From Burkholderiaceae bacterium (GTDB taxonomy: Bacteria > Pseudomonadota > Gammaproteobacteria > Burkholderiales > Burkholderiaceae_A), in the NCBI GenBank assembly GCA_018882785.1, contig VERI01000002.1, positions 186,001 to 250,000 on the forward strand: DNA of 64,000 nt, read 5' to 3'. A program made the translations under genes and the position numbers. Positions 28,317 to 39,216 of this stretch are shown one piece after another (positions within the stretch are counted from its first letter, which is position 1; each line of letters begins with the position of its first letter). The notes below the pieces were generated by a model. It made no database searches. It saw only the letters and a program-made list of their open reading frames with translations, and was not told the origin of the DNA.

Positions 28317-30362
28317 CTAACGGCCAAGAACCGCGTTTGCCGTTGCAACGAGGGCATCGGCAGTAATTCCAAAATGCTGAAATAGCTGCGCAGCCGGTGC
28401 GGACTCGCCAAAACGATCCAGCCCAAGGACTGCATCCGGCTGGTACTTCCACCAGACATCGGTCACGCCTGCCTCGACGGCTACCCGCGGCACCTCGGCG
28501 GGCAGCACGGACGCCTTATAGTCTGCGGTCTGCTGATCAAATACGGTCGTCGATGGTATCGATACCACCCGAACCCGGACCCCCTGCTCGCGAAGATGGC
28601 CCGCTGCCTGCACCGCAAGTGAGAGCTCAGACCCAGTCGCCATCAACACAATCTGCGGCCGACGATCAGAAGAGAGAACATAGGCCCCTTTGGCGATATC
28701 CGCAGCAGAGGCTGCGTCACGCACCTGCGGTGGCAGGTTTTGACGGGACAATAAAAGCGCCGAGGGGCCATCCCCCCGCCTGAGCGCCTCGGCCCAGGCG
28801 ACAGCGGTCTCCACCGCATCGGCAGGCCGCCAGACATGCAGATTCGGGATCAGACGCAGCGATGCGGGATGCTCCACGGGCTGATGGGTGGGGCCATCTT
28901 CCCCGAGCCCGATGGAGTCATGGGTAAACACATGCACCACACGCAGCCGCATCAGTGCAGCCATACGAATCGCATTGCGGCTGTAATCGGAAAATGTCAG
29001 AAACGTTCCACCGTAGGGAATAAATCCACCGTGCAGGGCGACACCATTCATGACAGCGGCCATGCCGAACTCGCGCACGCCGTAGTTGATGTGCTCGCCT
29101 GCTGTCATGGCACCCTGCGCATTCACCCGAAGCGATGCCACCCCTTTCCAGTTGGTCAGGTTCGATCCCGTGAGATCAGCAGAGCCGCCGAGCAGGCCAG
29201 GCACGCGCGGGCCCAGATCATCGAGCACGATCTGCGATGCCTTTCGACTGGCTACTGTTAATTGTTCTGATGTAAGCCGGGCAATCAGGGCCTCGGTCCG
29301 GGCGGAAAAATCAGCGGGAAGATCACCTTTCATGCGACGTATGAACGCTGCCGCCTGCTGGGGAAATGCTTTTTTATACCGGGCAAAGAGATCATTCCAT
29401 TCGGACTCGCGTCGCGCGCCCTCCTGCCGGGCATCCCACAGCGACACAACGTCCCGCGGGATCTCAAAAGGCGCATAAGGCCAGTCCATTGCCTGTCGCG
29501 TGAGCGCAATTTCCTCTTCGCCCAGGGCCTCGCCGTGGGCCTTCGCAGTATTCACACGATTCGGCGAACCCTTCCCGATCTGGGTCTTGCAGATGATCAA
29601 CGTTGGCGCAAATCGGCCGTCATGACCTTCCACCGCCCAGCGCCGTGCCTGGGCAATAGCGTCACTCACTGCCTGCGCGTCATGGCCATCCACCGGACCG
29701 ATCACATGCCAGCCATACGCAAGAAAACGCTGCCGGGTGTCATCACGAAACCAGGCATCTACCTGACCATCAATTGAGATTCCGTTGTCGTCATAAAGCG
29801 CAATTAACTTTGACAGCCCCCAGACGCCTGCCAACGAGCAGGCCTCATGGGAGACGCCCTCCATCAGGCAGCCATCGCCCAGAAATACATAGGTGTTGTG
29901 ATCCACAACATCAAAGCCGGGCTGATTGAATTGCGCGGCGAGCAGCCGCTCGGCAAGTGCCATACCCACTGCATTGGTAATCCCCTGGCCCAGCGGACCG
30001 GTGGTGGTCTCCACTCCTGGGGTCACCCCCACCTCGGGGTGGCCAGGCGTCTTCGAGTGCAGCTGACGAAAATTCTTAATTTCCTGAATCGGCAGGTCAT
30101 AGCCCGCTAAATGCAGCAGGCTGTAGAGCAGCATCGAACCATGGCCATTGGAGACCACAAAACGATCACGATCCGCCCAATGCGGATTGCGAGGACTATG
30201 CTTTAAGTGACATGCCCATAAGGCGACAGCCATGTCAGCCATGCCCATCGGCATGCCGGGGTGGCCAGAATTGGCCTTCTGCACGGCATCCATCGACAAG
30301 GCACGAATTGCATTGGCCATCAGGGCCGAATCGCGGGGAAGATCAGAGGCGGGGAATTGCAT
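28317..30362 (-). CDS. tkt: Transketolase
   Basis: TPP enzyme of 681 aa of the pentose phosphate pathway. Motifs: [16 protein letters not shown] at residue 30, the TPP motif [13 protein letters not shown]...[10 protein letters not shown] (about 160-195), the pyrimidine-domain STHDSIG-equivalent [20 protein letters not shown] (about 473), and the C-terminal domain. It is the first gene of the long minus-strand run (tkt, gap, pyk, fba, purCE, purK, sua5). The 200 bp spacer to rsmE must carry its promoter, but I see no convincing -35/-10 pair. Confidence 0.96.
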   Translation of the reverse strand: MQFPASDLPRDSALMANAIRALSMDAVQKANSGHPGMPMGMADMAVALWACHLKHSPRNPHWADRDRFVVSNGHGSMLLYSLLHLAGYDLPIQEIKNFRQLHSKTPGHPEVGVTPGVETTTGPLGQGITNAVGMALAERLLAAQFNQPGFDVVDHNTYVFLGDGCLMEGVSHEACSLAGVWGLSKLIALYDDNGISIDGQVDAWFRDDTRQRFLAYGWHVIGPVDGHDAQAVSDAIAQARRWAVEGHDGRFAPTLIICKTQIGKGSPNRVNTAKAHGEALGEEEIALTRQAMDWPYAPFEIPRDVVSLWDARQEGARRESEWNDLFARYKKAFPQQAAAFIRRMKGDLPADFSARTEALIARLTSEQLTVASRKASQIVLDDLGPRVPGLLGGSADLTGSNLTNWKGVASLRVNAQGAMTAGEHINYGVREFGMAAVMNGVALHGGFIPYGGTFLTFSDYSRNAIRMAALMRLRVVHVFTHDSIGLGEDGPTHQPVEHPASLRLIPNLHVWRPADAVETAVAWAEALRRGDGPSALLLSRQNLPPQVRDAASAADIAKGAYVLSSDRRPQIVLMATGSELSLAVQAAGHLREQGVRVRVVSIPSTTVFDQQTADYKASVLPAEVPRVAVEAGVTDVWWKYQPDAVLGLDRFGESAPAAQLFQHFGITADALVATANAVLGR

Positions 30363-30562
30363 GGCGGGTTCCGTTTAAGAGACTTGAGGAAAAACACCCA
30401 AAGACTCTAGGTTTCGAAATTCTTCAGTTAAAGTCATGAATCCTGATGGTTATGTTCAGAGGCGCTGACCTGCCCCCGCCCTGCCCGGCCTGAGACAGTC
30501 ATTCCGTCGATCCGCCGCAGAATCGTCGATTTTACCCCCCTCCCACGACCGACCAACCCGCC

Positions 30563-31291
30563 ATGCTGCCCCGTATCCTGACCGAAGCGCTCGAGCCGGG
30601 CCGCCTTACGCTGAGCGCTGCCAACAGCCATCATCTCAGCGTGGTACTGCGGGCCAGACCGGGCGATCGAATTGTGATTTTTGATGGCCATGGCCGGGAG
30701 GGCCAGGCGGTGATTGTGAGCGCCGACAAGGCAGCGGCTGTAGTCGAAGTAGGCGCCGTGGAGACCATCACCCGCGAATCCCCACAGATCATCACCGTAG
30801 TTCAAGCCCTGTGCACAGGGGACAAAATGGACTGGGTGGTGCAGAAATCCACTGAGCTCGGTGCCGCCCGGATCATCCCCGTTGCAGCCGCCCGCAGCGT
30901 CTTAAAACTCGATCCCGCGCGCGCAAAAAAACGCATGGAGCACTGGTCCGCAATCGCTGCATCAGCGGCAGCACAATGCGGCCGCACACGGGTGCCCGAG
31001 ATCAGCCCCCTGATGTCGGTCAACGAAGCAATCGCCGACTGGCAGTCACAGCCCGTCCCGAAGACCGGCTGGATTCTCGATCCATGTTCGCCGGAACGTC
31101 TATCCACAGCAGCCATGCATGGCCCGATCACGCTCATGATTGGGCCGGAAGCCGGCTGGACCGATCAGGAGGAATCTCTCGCCCAATCGGCCGGGATCAA
31201 AGGGGTTCAGCTCGGGCCGCGAATTCTGCGCACCGAGACGGTGGCGGCAGCAGTGCTTGCCGCAGTCGCACTCAGATGCGGCGAGTTCTAA
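30563..31291 (+). CDS. rsmE: 16S rRNA m3U1498 methyltransferase
   Basis: SPOUT-class methyltransferase of 242 aa. The knot-forming motifs LMIGPEAGWTDQE and LGPRILRTETVAAAVLAA near the C-terminus are diagnostic; the N-terminal PUA-like part includes HHLSVVLRARPGD. It methylates U1498 of the small-subunit rRNA. It is divergent from tkt and monocistronic. No clear ribosome-binding site precedes the ATG. Confidence 0.94.
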   Translation: MLPRILTEALEPGRLTLSAANSHHLSVVLRARPGDRIVIFDGHGREGQAVIVSADKAAAVVEVGAVETITRESPQIITVVQALCTGDKMDWVVQKSTELGAARIIPVAAARSVLKLDPARAKKRMEHWSAIAASAAAQCGRTRVPEISPLMSVNEAIADWQSQPVPKTGWILDPCSPERLSTAAMHGPITLMIGPEAGWTDQEESLAQSAGIKGVQLGPRILRTETVAAAVLAAVALRCGEF

Positions 31292-31318
31292 CGTCTTGCA
31301 AGACACGTTGTGGTGACA

Positions 31319-31837
31319 CTAGCCGAGTAACCCCAGGCCACCGATCACCGCACCCGCCGCGATCAGCAGCACCGGGGCGATCCGCGTGACCACGGTCAGC
31401 ATCGCCGTGATCACCACCAGCGCGAGTACGCCAATCTCACCCCACCAGGATTCCGAGAGAATCCAGGCGGTCGCCAGCATGAGCGCGATCACCACAGGAG
31501 CAAGTCCCTCGCGCAGTGCCCGCATCCAGACAGTATCGCTGCGGCTAAGGCTCAGCCGATTCACCATGAGTGTCAGCACCGCAGATGGCGCCATCACACC
31601 GACGGTGGTGGCAAACGCCCCCCATGGGCCCATCGCCTGCCAGCCCAGTACAGTGACAAAGAGGATATTCGGCCCAGGGGCTGACTGGGCAATCGCAATG
31701 GATGAGGTGAACTGCGCATCGGTCAGCAGCCCGGTCTCAGAGACCATGTAACGATGCATTTCTGGCGCCAGAGAGATGGCCCCACCGGTTGCCAGAAGGG
31801 ACAGCATCAGAAAATGGATCAGCAGATCAAAAAGCAT
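31319..31837 (-). CDS. Chromate transporter, short-chain subunit 2
   Basis: Membrane protein of 172 aa, one half of a split CHR transporter. The signature QSAPGPNILFVTVLGW matches the PGP motif of ChrA. The ATG at 31837 overlaps the stop of the partner gene (TGATG) and gives the family N-terminus MLFDLLIHFLMLSLLATGG; the longer start at 31864 is less likely. Split pairs act together as a heterodimer; the substrate may be chromate or another oxyanion. Confidence 0.85.
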   Translation of the reverse strand: MLFDLLIHFLMLSLLATGGAISLAPEMHRYMVSETGLLTDAQFTSSIAIAQSAPGPNILFVTVLGWQAMGPWGAFATTVGVMAPSAVLTLMVNRLSLSRSDTVWMRALREGLAPVVIALMLATAWILSESWWGEIGVLALVVITAMLTVVTRIAPVLLIAAGAVIGGLGLLG

Positions 31838-32385
31838 CAGACCGAACGCCGCATTTGCCACCATCTCAAGAGAAACGACGGCAGTCCCAGCGCAAGAAGC
31901 ACCATGCCCAACGGCTTATGCATCACCGCAATCAATAGAAAAACGCCAAGACCGATCAGCCATCCCCCCCGATAGTGGCCCTGGGTTCGACAGAGCCTGA
32001 GACCCATTCCGGCGATGAGTCCGACCGACACCGCACTCATACCCAGCAGAATGCGTCGCGTGATCTCCAGTTCGGCATACGTCTGATACACCAGCGTCAA
32101 CAACAGAACGATCACAGTGGGAAAGGCCATCATTCCGGCAAACGCCGCTACCGCGCCGCGCAGGCCAAAGAATCGATCGCCCACCATCAATGCCAAATTC
32201 ACGATATTCGGGCCCGGCAATGACTGCGCAATTGCCAGCGATTCAACAAACTCCTTCGGGGTCATCCATCGCCGGTGATGCACCAGTACCCGCTCTGCAA
32301 TCGGCAACACGCCGCCAAAGCCCTGCAGGGCCATGCGCGTGAACGTCCAAAACAAATCAGAGGGTGACGCTGGTCTTTCGATCAC
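31837..32385 (-). CDS. Chromate transporter, short-chain subunit 1
   Basis: Membrane protein of 182 aa, the other half of the CHR pair, with FTRMALQGFGGVLP near the start and the QSLPGPNIVNLALMVG signature near residue 55. It starts with GTG that overlaps the maeB stop (GTGA), so it is translationally coupled to malic enzyme. This linkage looks positional rather than functional. Two half-size genes replace the fused ChrA found in many other bacteria. Confidence 0.86.
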   Translation of the reverse strand: MIERPASPSDLFWTFTRMALQGFGGVLPIAERVLVHHRRWMTPKEFVESLAIAQSLPGPNIVNLALMVGDRFFGLRGAVAAFAGMMAFPTVIVLLLTLVYQTYAELEITRRILLGMSAVSVGLIAGMGLRLCRTQGHYRGGWLIGLGVFLLIAVMHKPLGMVLLALGLPSFLLRWWQMRRSV

Positions 32386-34658
32386 GAACGGACATTGGCA
32401 TCCAGCACGGTGAGCGCTGTCATATTGACAATTCGACGCACTGTTGCGGATGAGGTCAGGATGGCCACCGGTGACTTACAGCCCAGAAGCACAGGCCCAA
32501 TCGCGATGTTATTACCGGCAGCAGTCTTCAGCAGGTTATAAGCGATGTTTGCCGCATCAATGGTCGGGCATACCAACAGATTGGCCTCCCCCACCAGGGT
32601 CGAACGGGGCATGATCGCGCGGCGCAGCTCGGCATCCAAGGCAATATCGCCATGCATCTCACCATCAATATTGAGATCAGGAGTCTTGTGACGCACGAGA
32701 TCCAAGACACGACGCATCTTCTCTGCCGATGGCGTCGCACTGCTGCCGAAATTGGAATGCGAAAGCAGGGCGACACGTGGCTCGATTCCGATACGCCGCA
32801 TTTCCTCGGCCGCCATCAGGGTGATCTCCGCCAGCTGTTCTGCGCTTGGATCTGCATTGACGTGGGTATCCACAATCGCCACCGAGCGCTTGGGCAGGAT
32901 CAACAGGTTCATCGCAGCATAGGTCATGGTGCCTGGCCGATGGCCCAGTACCTGGTCCACATAATGGAGATGCAGGGCGTGGCTGCCGAAGGTGCCGCAG
33001 ATCATGCCATCGGCCTCACCACGATGAATCATCATTGCACCGATCAAGGTGTGGCGACGACGCATCTCGAGCTTGGCATACTGCTCGGTAACGCCTTTAC
33101 GCTCGGTCATGTGGTGATAGGTTTCCCAATACTGCCGATAGCGGGGATCTGACTCCGGGTTGATCAGTTCAAAATCAACGCCGGCACGAATCCGCAGGCC
33201 AAAGCGTTCGATTCGACTTTCAAGCACGCTTGGCCGGCCCACCAGGATCGGCCGCGCAAGCCCCTCATCCACCACGACCTGAACGGCCCGCAGCACGCGC
33301 TCTTCTTCGCCCTCGGCATAGACGATACGGTTTTTGGAGGCACGCTTCGCAGCCGAGAAGATGGGCTTCATGAAGTTGCCCGAGTGATAGACAAATTCCT
33401 GCAGGCGATCGACATATGCATCGAAATCCGCAATCGGCCGGGTGGCCACACCACTGTCGGCAGCCGCCTTGGCCACCGCCGGCGCAATCTTCACAATCAG
33501 CCGAGGGTCAAACGGTTTGGGAATCAGATACTCGGGACCAAACGATAGTGCGCCGCTGCCATAGGCGGCCGAGACCACCTCGCTCTGCTCGGCCCGGGCG
33601 AGCTCGGCCACCGCATGCACTGCTGCCAATTCCATCGCACGCGTGATCGTCGTCGCACCCGAATCAAGCGCGCCACGGAAAATAAACGGAAAACACAACA
33701 CATTATTGACCTGGTTGGGATAATCGGTGCGTCCCGTGGCAACAATCGCATCGTCACGCACCGCCTTGACATCCTCGGGCAGGATCTCCGGGTCGGGATT
33801 GGCCAGCGCAAAAATCAATGGCCGCTTGGCCATTGTGGCGACCATCTCTTTTTTCAGAACACCACCAGCGGAAAGTCCGAGAAAGACATCCGCATCACGA
33901 ATTATCTCGGCCAGACTCCGGGCATCTGTTTTCTGGGCGAACCGGGCCTTCTCTGGATCCATCAGCTCGACACGGCCCTCGTAGACCACACCCGCAAGAT
34001 CCGACACCCAAATGTTCTGCTTCGGCAGGCCCAGATCCAACAACAGATCCAGGCAGGCAAGGGCCGCCGCGCCGGCACCCGAGACCACGAGCTTGATGTC
34101 CTTAATATCTTTCCCAACAACCGTCAGGCCGTTGACCAGTGCCGCGCCCACCACGATGGCCGTTCCATGCTGGTCATCGTGGAAGACCGGAATCTTCATC
34201 CGCTCGCGCAGCTTGCGCTCGACGTAAAAACAATCTGGCGCCTTGATGTCCTCGAGGTTGACGCCGCCAAAGGTGGGCTCAAGGGCAGCAACAATATCGA
34301 CGATTCGATCAACATTGGTCTCATTGATCTCAAGATCAAACACATCGATGCCTGCAAACTTTTTAAAGAGAACGCCCTTGCCTTCCATGACCGGCTTGGC
34401 GGCAAGGGGGCCAATATTTCCGAGTCCCAGCACGGCCGTGCCGTTGGTGATCACGGCGACCAGGTTGCCGCGCGAGGTATACCGAAATGCATTGAGGGGA
34501 TCTTTAACAATTTCCTCACAGGCGGCAGCCACCCCTGGCGAATAAGCGAGCGCCAGGTCGCGCTGATTGACCAGCTGTTTGGTGGGTGTTACCGAGATTT
34601 TTCCAGGGGTGCCGCTCTCGTGATACTCAAGCGCCTGCTGTCGAAGCTGCGGATCCAT
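32382..34658 (-). CDS. maeB: NADP-dependent malic enzyme with C-terminal phosphotransacetylase-like domain
   Basis: Protein of 758 aa, the MaeB length. Residues about 1-430 are malic enzyme ([56 protein letters not shown]); about 430-758 are a PTA-like domain that regulates activity rather than transferring acetyl groups. It decarboxylates malate to pyruvate and makes NADPH. The downstream chromate-transporter genes overlap its stop. Confidence 0.95.
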   Translation of the reverse strand: MDPQLRQQALEYHESGTPGKISVTPTKQLVNQRDLALAYSPGVAAACEEIVKDPLNAFRYTSRGNLVAVITNGTAVLGLGNIGPLAAKPVMEGKGVLFKKFAGIDVFDLEINETNVDRIVDIVAALEPTFGGVNLEDIKAPDCFYVERKLRERMKIPVFHDDQHGTAIVVGAALVNGLTVVGKDIKDIKLVVSGAGAAALACLDLLLDLGLPKQNIWVSDLAGVVYEGRVELMDPEKARFAQKTDARSLAEIIRDADVFLGLSAGGVLKKEMVATMAKRPLIFALANPDPEILPEDVKAVRDDAIVATGRTDYPNQVNNVLCFPFIFRGALDSGATTITRAMELAAVHAVAELARAEQSEVVSAAYGSGALSFGPEYLIPKPFDPRLIVKIAPAVAKAAADSGVATRPIADFDAYVDRLQEFVYHSGNFMKPIFSAAKRASKNRIVYAEGEEERVLRAVQVVVDEGLARPILVGRPSVLESRIERFGLRIRAGVDFELINPESDPRYRQYWETYHHMTERKGVTEQYAKLEMRRRHTLIGAMMIHRGEADGMICGTFGSHALHLHYVDQVLGHRPGTMTYAAMNLLILPKRSVAIVDTHVNADPSAEQLAEITLMAAEEMRRIGIEPRVALLSHSNFGSSATPSAEKMRRVLDLVRHKTPDLNIDGEMHGDIALDAELRRAIMPRSTLVGEANLLVCPTIDAANIAYNLLKTAAGNNIAIGPVLLGCKSPVAILTSSATVRRIVNMTALTVLDANVRS

Positions 34659-34712
34659 GGCCCACCCCGTTTGATGTCATTCGAAGAACTGGATTATCCC
34701 ACGACCCTATCG

Positions 34713-37700
34713 TCAGTCCCTATCCGCAGATGCACATTCATCCTCGGGGGTGACATCCAGGGCGTAGGCAATCACCTGCGCGACATGCCGCGACTCACGC
34801 CGTGCCGCATCACGAATCTGATGTCGGCATGAAAACCCGTCCGCCACAATCCATGCGTCCTCCGGCGTGGTCCGCACGGCGGGCAAGAGCGATGCCTCTG
34901 CCATCGCGAGCGAGGACACCAAATGCTGTGCCTCATAGCCAAAACTACCCGCCATGCCACAACAGCTGCTCTCAATTAAGTCCGGCGTCGCCCCCACCGA
35001 GGTCAGCGCCTCCAGGGTGGGCGAAATCGCACCCAATGCCTTCTGATGACAATGGCCGTGCACCCGGATCATCGGTAATGGCCGTCTGCGGATGCCTTCG
35101 GCACGCGCCCGGCCAGCCGCCATCCACCATTCCTCAAACAACATCGCCTGTTGCGCAAGTCTGTCCGCCCTCGGGCCAAGCCGCATGACCTTCCACTCAT
35201 CACGCATGCTAAGAAGACAAGATGGCTCTAAGCCCACTACCGGGACCCCACGATCAATCGCAGGGGCCAGCGCCTGCAATGTCTCGTTGGCCATCACCCG
35301 GGCGGCTTCAATCATGCCGACCGACAGATGGGTCCGGCCACAGCACAAAGGCTTTCCTGCTGCCGCCCCGGACAGAAATACCTTAAACCCCAGGCGACGC
35401 ATCACAGAAAACGCCGCATGCAGGTGTTCGGGCTCATAGGCATTATTAAACGTATCCGCCCAAAGAATCACGTCACAGTCATCGATGCCAACAGGCTTGT
35501 CCACATCAGGAGCAGATGCAAGACCCACCGAGAGATCACCTGAGGATGCCGGCTGCGCCAACGACGATTTGAACGCGGATCTTGCAAACGTATCACGACG
35601 CCATACCGGCAACGGCCGTTCAGCCGCGATGCCCAGCCATTTCTCACCCAATGCGCGCATCAATGCGCTGCGGTTACGCAGATTCAATAGGCCCGCAAGC
35701 AATGGAATATTGGCAACCCGTTGCGCCAAAAAAGGCAGCGCCGCAATCATCCGATCCTTGCGGGAGAATCCCGCACGTCGTCCGACCTGATAGGCGGCCT
35801 CGATCTTCATGCGGGCCATATCGACGCCAGTGGGACACTCGCGCTTACATCCTTTACAACCCACGCAGAGTTCTAATGCATCCCGGACCGCAGAGGACTG
35901 CCAGGCGGATGCGCCGAGCTGCCCGCTGAGTGCAAGTCTCAGCGTATTGGCCCTTCCGCGGACCGAATGCTGCTCATCGCGGGTGATGCGGTAACTCGGG
36001 CACATCGTCCCAGCATCAAATTTTCTGCAATGGCCATTGTTGTTGCACATCTCGACCGCCTTGGAGAATCCAAGCGCCGGGTCGTTTCCCGCGCCCGCCG
36101 CCGAGACCGCTATGCCAAAGCTGCCAGGCTCTCCTGTGCGCGAGGGATCGTTATCAACATTCCAGGCTGACCAGTCCAGCCCTGTCGGCATCGATTCAAC
36201 CTGATACCGCGGCGAGAACCGAAACAACGACGCATCGTCCATTTTCGAGCAGTGCACGATCTTGCCCGGATTCATCCGATTGTCAGGATCAAAGGCGGCC
36301 TTCACCTGCTCGAAGGCATGCGTGATCCGATCTCCGAATTGCCATCGCACCCATTCACTTCGGACCAGGCCATCGCCGTGCTCACCAGAGAATGCGCCTT
36401 TGTAACGCCTGACGAGTGCGGCTGCTTCCTCTGCGATCGCACGCATTTTCTGAGCACCATCACGCCGCATATCCAGAATCGGCCGAACATGCAGAGTGCC
36501 CACTGATGCATGCGCATACCACGTGCCCTGGGTGCCATGCCGCGCAAACACCTCAGTCAGCTGCGCCGTGTAATCCGCGAGATGCTCGAGCGGAACCGCA
36601 CAGTCTTCGATAAAGGAGACAGGTTTGCCGTCACCCTTGAGCGACATCATGATGTTGAGACCCGCCTTTCGTACCTCCCAGAGCGCTGTCTGCGCGCGCG
36701 CATCGGCCAGCGGGACCACCGAGCCCGGCAGGCCAAGATCGGCCATCAGCCGCTCCAGATCATGCAGACCGCGGTCCGCAACTGCAGAATCTTCGTGGGC
36801 GAATTCCACCAGCAGCAGGGCATCGGTCGGCCTGCCAAGGGTCTGTGTGAGTGCAGCCTCGATCACCGGCGCAAACACCGGATTGGCACGTGACAGTTCA
36901 ATCATTGTTCGGTCCACAAGCTCTACTGCGATTGGCTTGAGATCGACAATATGGCGTGTCATTGTCATCGCCTGATGAAAGCTCGGAAAATTCACGACAC
37001 CCAGCCGCTTGTTCTTGGGCAGCGGTGAAAGCTTCAACTTCAGCGACTCAAAATAGCCAAGGGTTCCCTCCGAGCCCACCAGCAGCTGCGCGAAGTTCAC
37101 CCGATGACGCTCAGCCTCAGCGCAATAGGGGCGCTCGCTCTGGGGGTAAAACACATCCAGGTTATATCCCCCAACACGACGCATCACCTTCGGCCAGAGT
37201 TCGGCGATGTCTTCCCGAACCGATTCAGCAATCTGAAATAAACGCGGAATCAATGTGTTTAAACGCGCATTGGACAGACGCATGTCCCCGCCATCACCGA
37301 ATGATCCGAAGTAGGCCCGCGTTCCATCTGCCAACACGGCATCCAGGCCCGCAACGTTGTGGACCATGTTGCCGTAATAAAGCGATCGGGAGCCGCAGGA
37401 GTTATTGCCCGCCATCCCGCCGATGGTGCACTGGGCAGCGGTCGATACGTCTACTGGAAACCAGACCCCATGGGGCTTGAGCTGCGCGTTTAACTGATCG
37501 AGCACCATGCCGGGCTGTACCGTCACGGTCATCGCATCCAGATCAAGCGAGAGCAGTCGATTGAGATATTTACTGTTATCAATCACCAGGGCCTCGCCCA
37601 CCGTCTGGCCACACTGCGAGGTTCCCGCGCCGCGGGGCAGGACGGGCAGCCCCAGATCACGCGCAATGTCGAGCGCGACACGGGCATCAAGATCGGTCTT

Positions 37701-37925
37701 GGGGATTGCTACCCCAATCGGCATCACCTGATAGATCGAGGCGTCCGTGGCATAGCGTCCGCGTGATGCATGATCCATCAGCACGTCGCCCTGCATCTCC
37801 CTGCCCAGACGGGCCGCCAGCTGACTTCGGGCATTGGCAGACTGCAGATTGCCGGAGAGAAACGCGCGCCGGCCGGCACTGGGGTTCGACATAACTCGCT
37901 GGGACATGGGATGTTGATCTACCAT
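34713..37925 (-). CDS. FAD-linked oxidase/Fe-S oxidoreductase fusion (YdiJ-like, D-2-hydroxyacid dehydrogenase)
   Basis: Large cytoplasmic oxidoreductase, about 1070 aa. The N-terminal half is a VAO-type FAD domain (LPRGAGTSQCGQTVG, IGGMAGNNSCGSRSL), followed by the FAD-oxidase C domain (FSGEHGDGLVRSEWV); the last 400 residues hold a ferredoxin-like motif CVGCKGCKRECP and CCG-type cysteine domains (CCGRTHLS, SSCCGMAGSFGYEA). YdiJ-type enzymes oxidise D-2-hydroxy acids. The longest ORF (to 37994) overlaps the divergent aminotransferase start at 37969, so an internal start (ATG 37925, 37922 or 37907) is likely; none has a clear ribosome-binding site. Confidence 0.85.
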   Translation of the reverse strand: MVDQHPMSQRVMSNPSAGRRAFLSGNLQSANARSQLAARLGREMQGDVLMDHASRGRYATDASIYQVMPIGVAIPKTDLDARVALDIARDLGLPVLPRGAGTSQCGQTVGEALVIDNSKYLNRLLSLDLDAMTVTVQPGMVLDQLNAQLKPHGVWFPVDVSTAAQCTIGGMAGNNSCGSRSLYYGNMVHNVAGLDAVLADGTRAYFGSFGDGGDMRLSNARLNTLIPRLFQIAESVREDIAELWPKVMRRVGGYNLDVFYPQSERPYCAEAERHRVNFAQLLVGSEGTLGYFESLKLKLSPLPKNKRLGVVNFPSFHQAMTMTRHIVDLKPIAVELVDRTMIELSRANPVFAPVIEAALTQTLGRPTDALLLVEFAHEDSAVADRGLHDLERLMADLGLPGSVVPLADARAQTALWEVRKAGLNIMMSLKGDGKPVSFIEDCAVPLEHLADYTAQLTEVFARHGTQGTWYAHASVGTLHVRPILDMRRDGAQKMRAIAEEAAALVRRYKGAFSGEHGDGLVRSEWVRWQFGDRITHAFEQVKAAFDPDNRMNPGKIVHCSKMDDASLFRFSPRYQVESMPTGLDWSAWNVDNDPSRTGEPGSFGIAVSAAGAGNDPALGFSKAVEMCNNNGHCRKFDAGTMCPSYRITRDEQHSVRGRANTLRLALSGQLGASAWQSSAVRDALELCVGCKGCKRECPTGVDMARMKIEAAYQVGRRAGFSRKDRMIAALPFLAQRVANIPLLAGLLNLRNRSALMRALGEKWLGIAAERPLPVWRRDTFARSAFKSSLAQPASSGDLSVGLASAPDVDKPVGIDDCDVILWADTFNNAYEPEHLHAAFSVMRRLGFKVFLSGAAAGKPLCCGRTHLSVGMIEAARVMANETLQALAPAIDRGVPVVGLEPSCLLSMRDEWKVMRLGPRADRLAQQAMLFEEWWMAAGRARAEGIRRRPLPMIRVHGHCHQKALGAISPTLEALTSVGATPDLIESSCCGMAGSFGYEAQHLVSSLAMAEASLLPAVRTTPEDAWIVADGFSCRHQIRDAARRESRHVAQVIAYALDVTPEDECASADRD

Positions 37926-37968
37926 CATAGATCGGCCGGCCCGGCCCACCCCATTCGGAGTTTCATCC

Positions 37969-39213
37969 ATGAAGCGCGACCCCAACAATGCCATTCACGC
38001 GGCCATCAATCCGCGGGCCACACTGAATCGAATCGGCCAAGGCCGTCATTTCCTGCAGATCCCAGGACCTTCGAACGTACCGGATCGGGTCCTGCGGGCA
38101 ATCGACTTTCCCACCATCGATCATCGTGGGCCTGAGTTCCAGCAGCTTGGTCGGCGCATCCTAGAGGCCATCAAGCCCATCTTTGGGACCACCCAGCCGG
38201 TGATGATCTACGCTGCCTCGGGCACAGGTGCCTGGGAGGCAGCACTGGTCAACACCTTGAACGCCGGGGACCAGGTGCTCATGGTGGAGACAGGCCACTT
38301 CGCAACGCTGTGGAAAAAACTCGCTGAGAAACTCGGACTTAAGACCGAATTCATCCCGGGGGACTGGCGGCACGGTGTGGACTGCAGGCAGTTGGAATCT
38401 CGGCTGAAAGAGGACCCGACCCACAGCATTAAAGCGGTCTGTGTCGTGCATAACGAAACCTCTACAGGGGTGCTCTCCGATATCGCGGCTGTGCGACGGG
38501 CCATCGATGCCGCCCACCATCCCGCCCTGCTGATGGTGGACACCATCTCGTCGGTGGGAAGCGTTGAGTTCAGACATGATGAATGGGGGGTGGATGTCAC
38601 CATCGGCAGCTCTCAGAAAGGCATGATGCTGCCCCCGGGCATTTCATTTAACGCGGTGAGCGAAAAAGCCATTGCGGCGAGTCATCAATCCACCCTGCCC
38701 AAGGCCTATTGGGGATGGGAAGAAATGCTGGTTGCAAACCGCTCCGGTTTTTTCCCGACGACACCTGCGACCAATCTTCTCTACGGCCTCGCGGAGGCCT
38801 TGGACATGATGTTTGAGGAAGGACTGCCCAATATTTATGCCCGCCATCAACGCCATGCGGAGGCAACACGCCGGGCGGTGCGCGCATGGGGGTTGGAGAT
38901 TCTGTGCCAGAACCCCGCAGAGTACAGCCCGGTGCTGACCGCAGCTGTCATGCCCAAACGTTCAGATGGCCAGCATTTCGATGCCGACGCATTTCGTCAG
39001 CTGGTGCTTGAGCGCTTCAACATGTCACTCGGCATGGGGCTTGCAAAACTGCAGGGCTGGGTCTTTCGCATTGGGCACCTGGGCGACTTCAACGATCTCA
39101 GCCTCATCGGGACGCTTGGCGGTGTTGAGATGGGACTGGCGGCGGCCGGAATTCCCCACCAAAAAGGTGGCGTGCAGGCCGCAATTGACTATCTGGCCGA
39201 GCAGGCGCGCTAA
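37969..39213 (+). CDS. Serine-glyoxylate/alanine-glyoxylate-type aminotransferase
   Basis: PLP enzyme of 414 aa, class V fold. The PLP-binding lysine is K217 in GSSQKGMMLPPG; the N-terminal IPGPSNVPDRVLRAID and YAASGTGAWEA, and DTISSVGSVEF, are the family blocks. Serine-glyoxylate aminotransferases convert serine to hydroxypyruvate and glyoxylate to glycine. GGAG lies 8 nt before ATG. It is transcribed divergently from the YdiJ-like dehydrogenase, and both could handle hydroxypyruvate/glycerate or glycolate-type acids. Substrate pair not certain. Confidence 0.88.
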   Translation: MKRDPNNAIHAAINPRATLNRIGQGRHFLQIPGPSNVPDRVLRAIDFPTIDHRGPEFQQLGRRILEAIKPIFGTTQPVMIYAASGTGAWEAALVNTLNAGDQVLMVETGHFATLWKKLAEKLGLKTEFIPGDWRHGVDCRQLESRLKEDPTHSIKAVCVVHNETSTGVLSDIAAVRRAIDAAHHPALLMVDTISSVGSVEFRHDEWGVDVTIGSSQKGMMLPPGISFNAVSEKAIAASHQSTLPKAYWGWEEMLVANRSGFFPTTPATNLLYGLAEALDMMFEEGLPNIYARHQRHAEATRRAVRAWGLEILCQNPAEYSPVLTAAVMPKRSDGQHFDADAFRQLVLERFNMSLGMGLAKLQGWVFRIGHLGDFNDLSLIGTLGGVEMGLAAAGIPHQKGGVQAAIDYLAEQAR

Positions 39214-39216
39214 GCC

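Noticed and set aside
27396-28385. 329-aa plus-strand ORF opposite gap
   Set aside because: Antisense shadow of gap; no motif and no start signal.
30363-30562. Riboswitch or leader peptide in the tkt-rsmE spacer
   Set aside because: I found no convincing aptamer-like stems, short coding frame or promoter pair; only AT-rich and C-rich tracts.
31293-31304. Perfect palindrome GTCTTGCAAGAC between rsmE and the chromate-transporter genes
   Set aside because: Sits between convergent genes but has no T-tract on either side and the stem is short; not called as a terminator.
33615-34832. 405-aa plus-strand ORF opposite maeB
   Set aside because: Antisense to a clear malic enzyme; no domain, low-complexity His/Arg/Gln content typical of shadow frames in GC-rich DNA.
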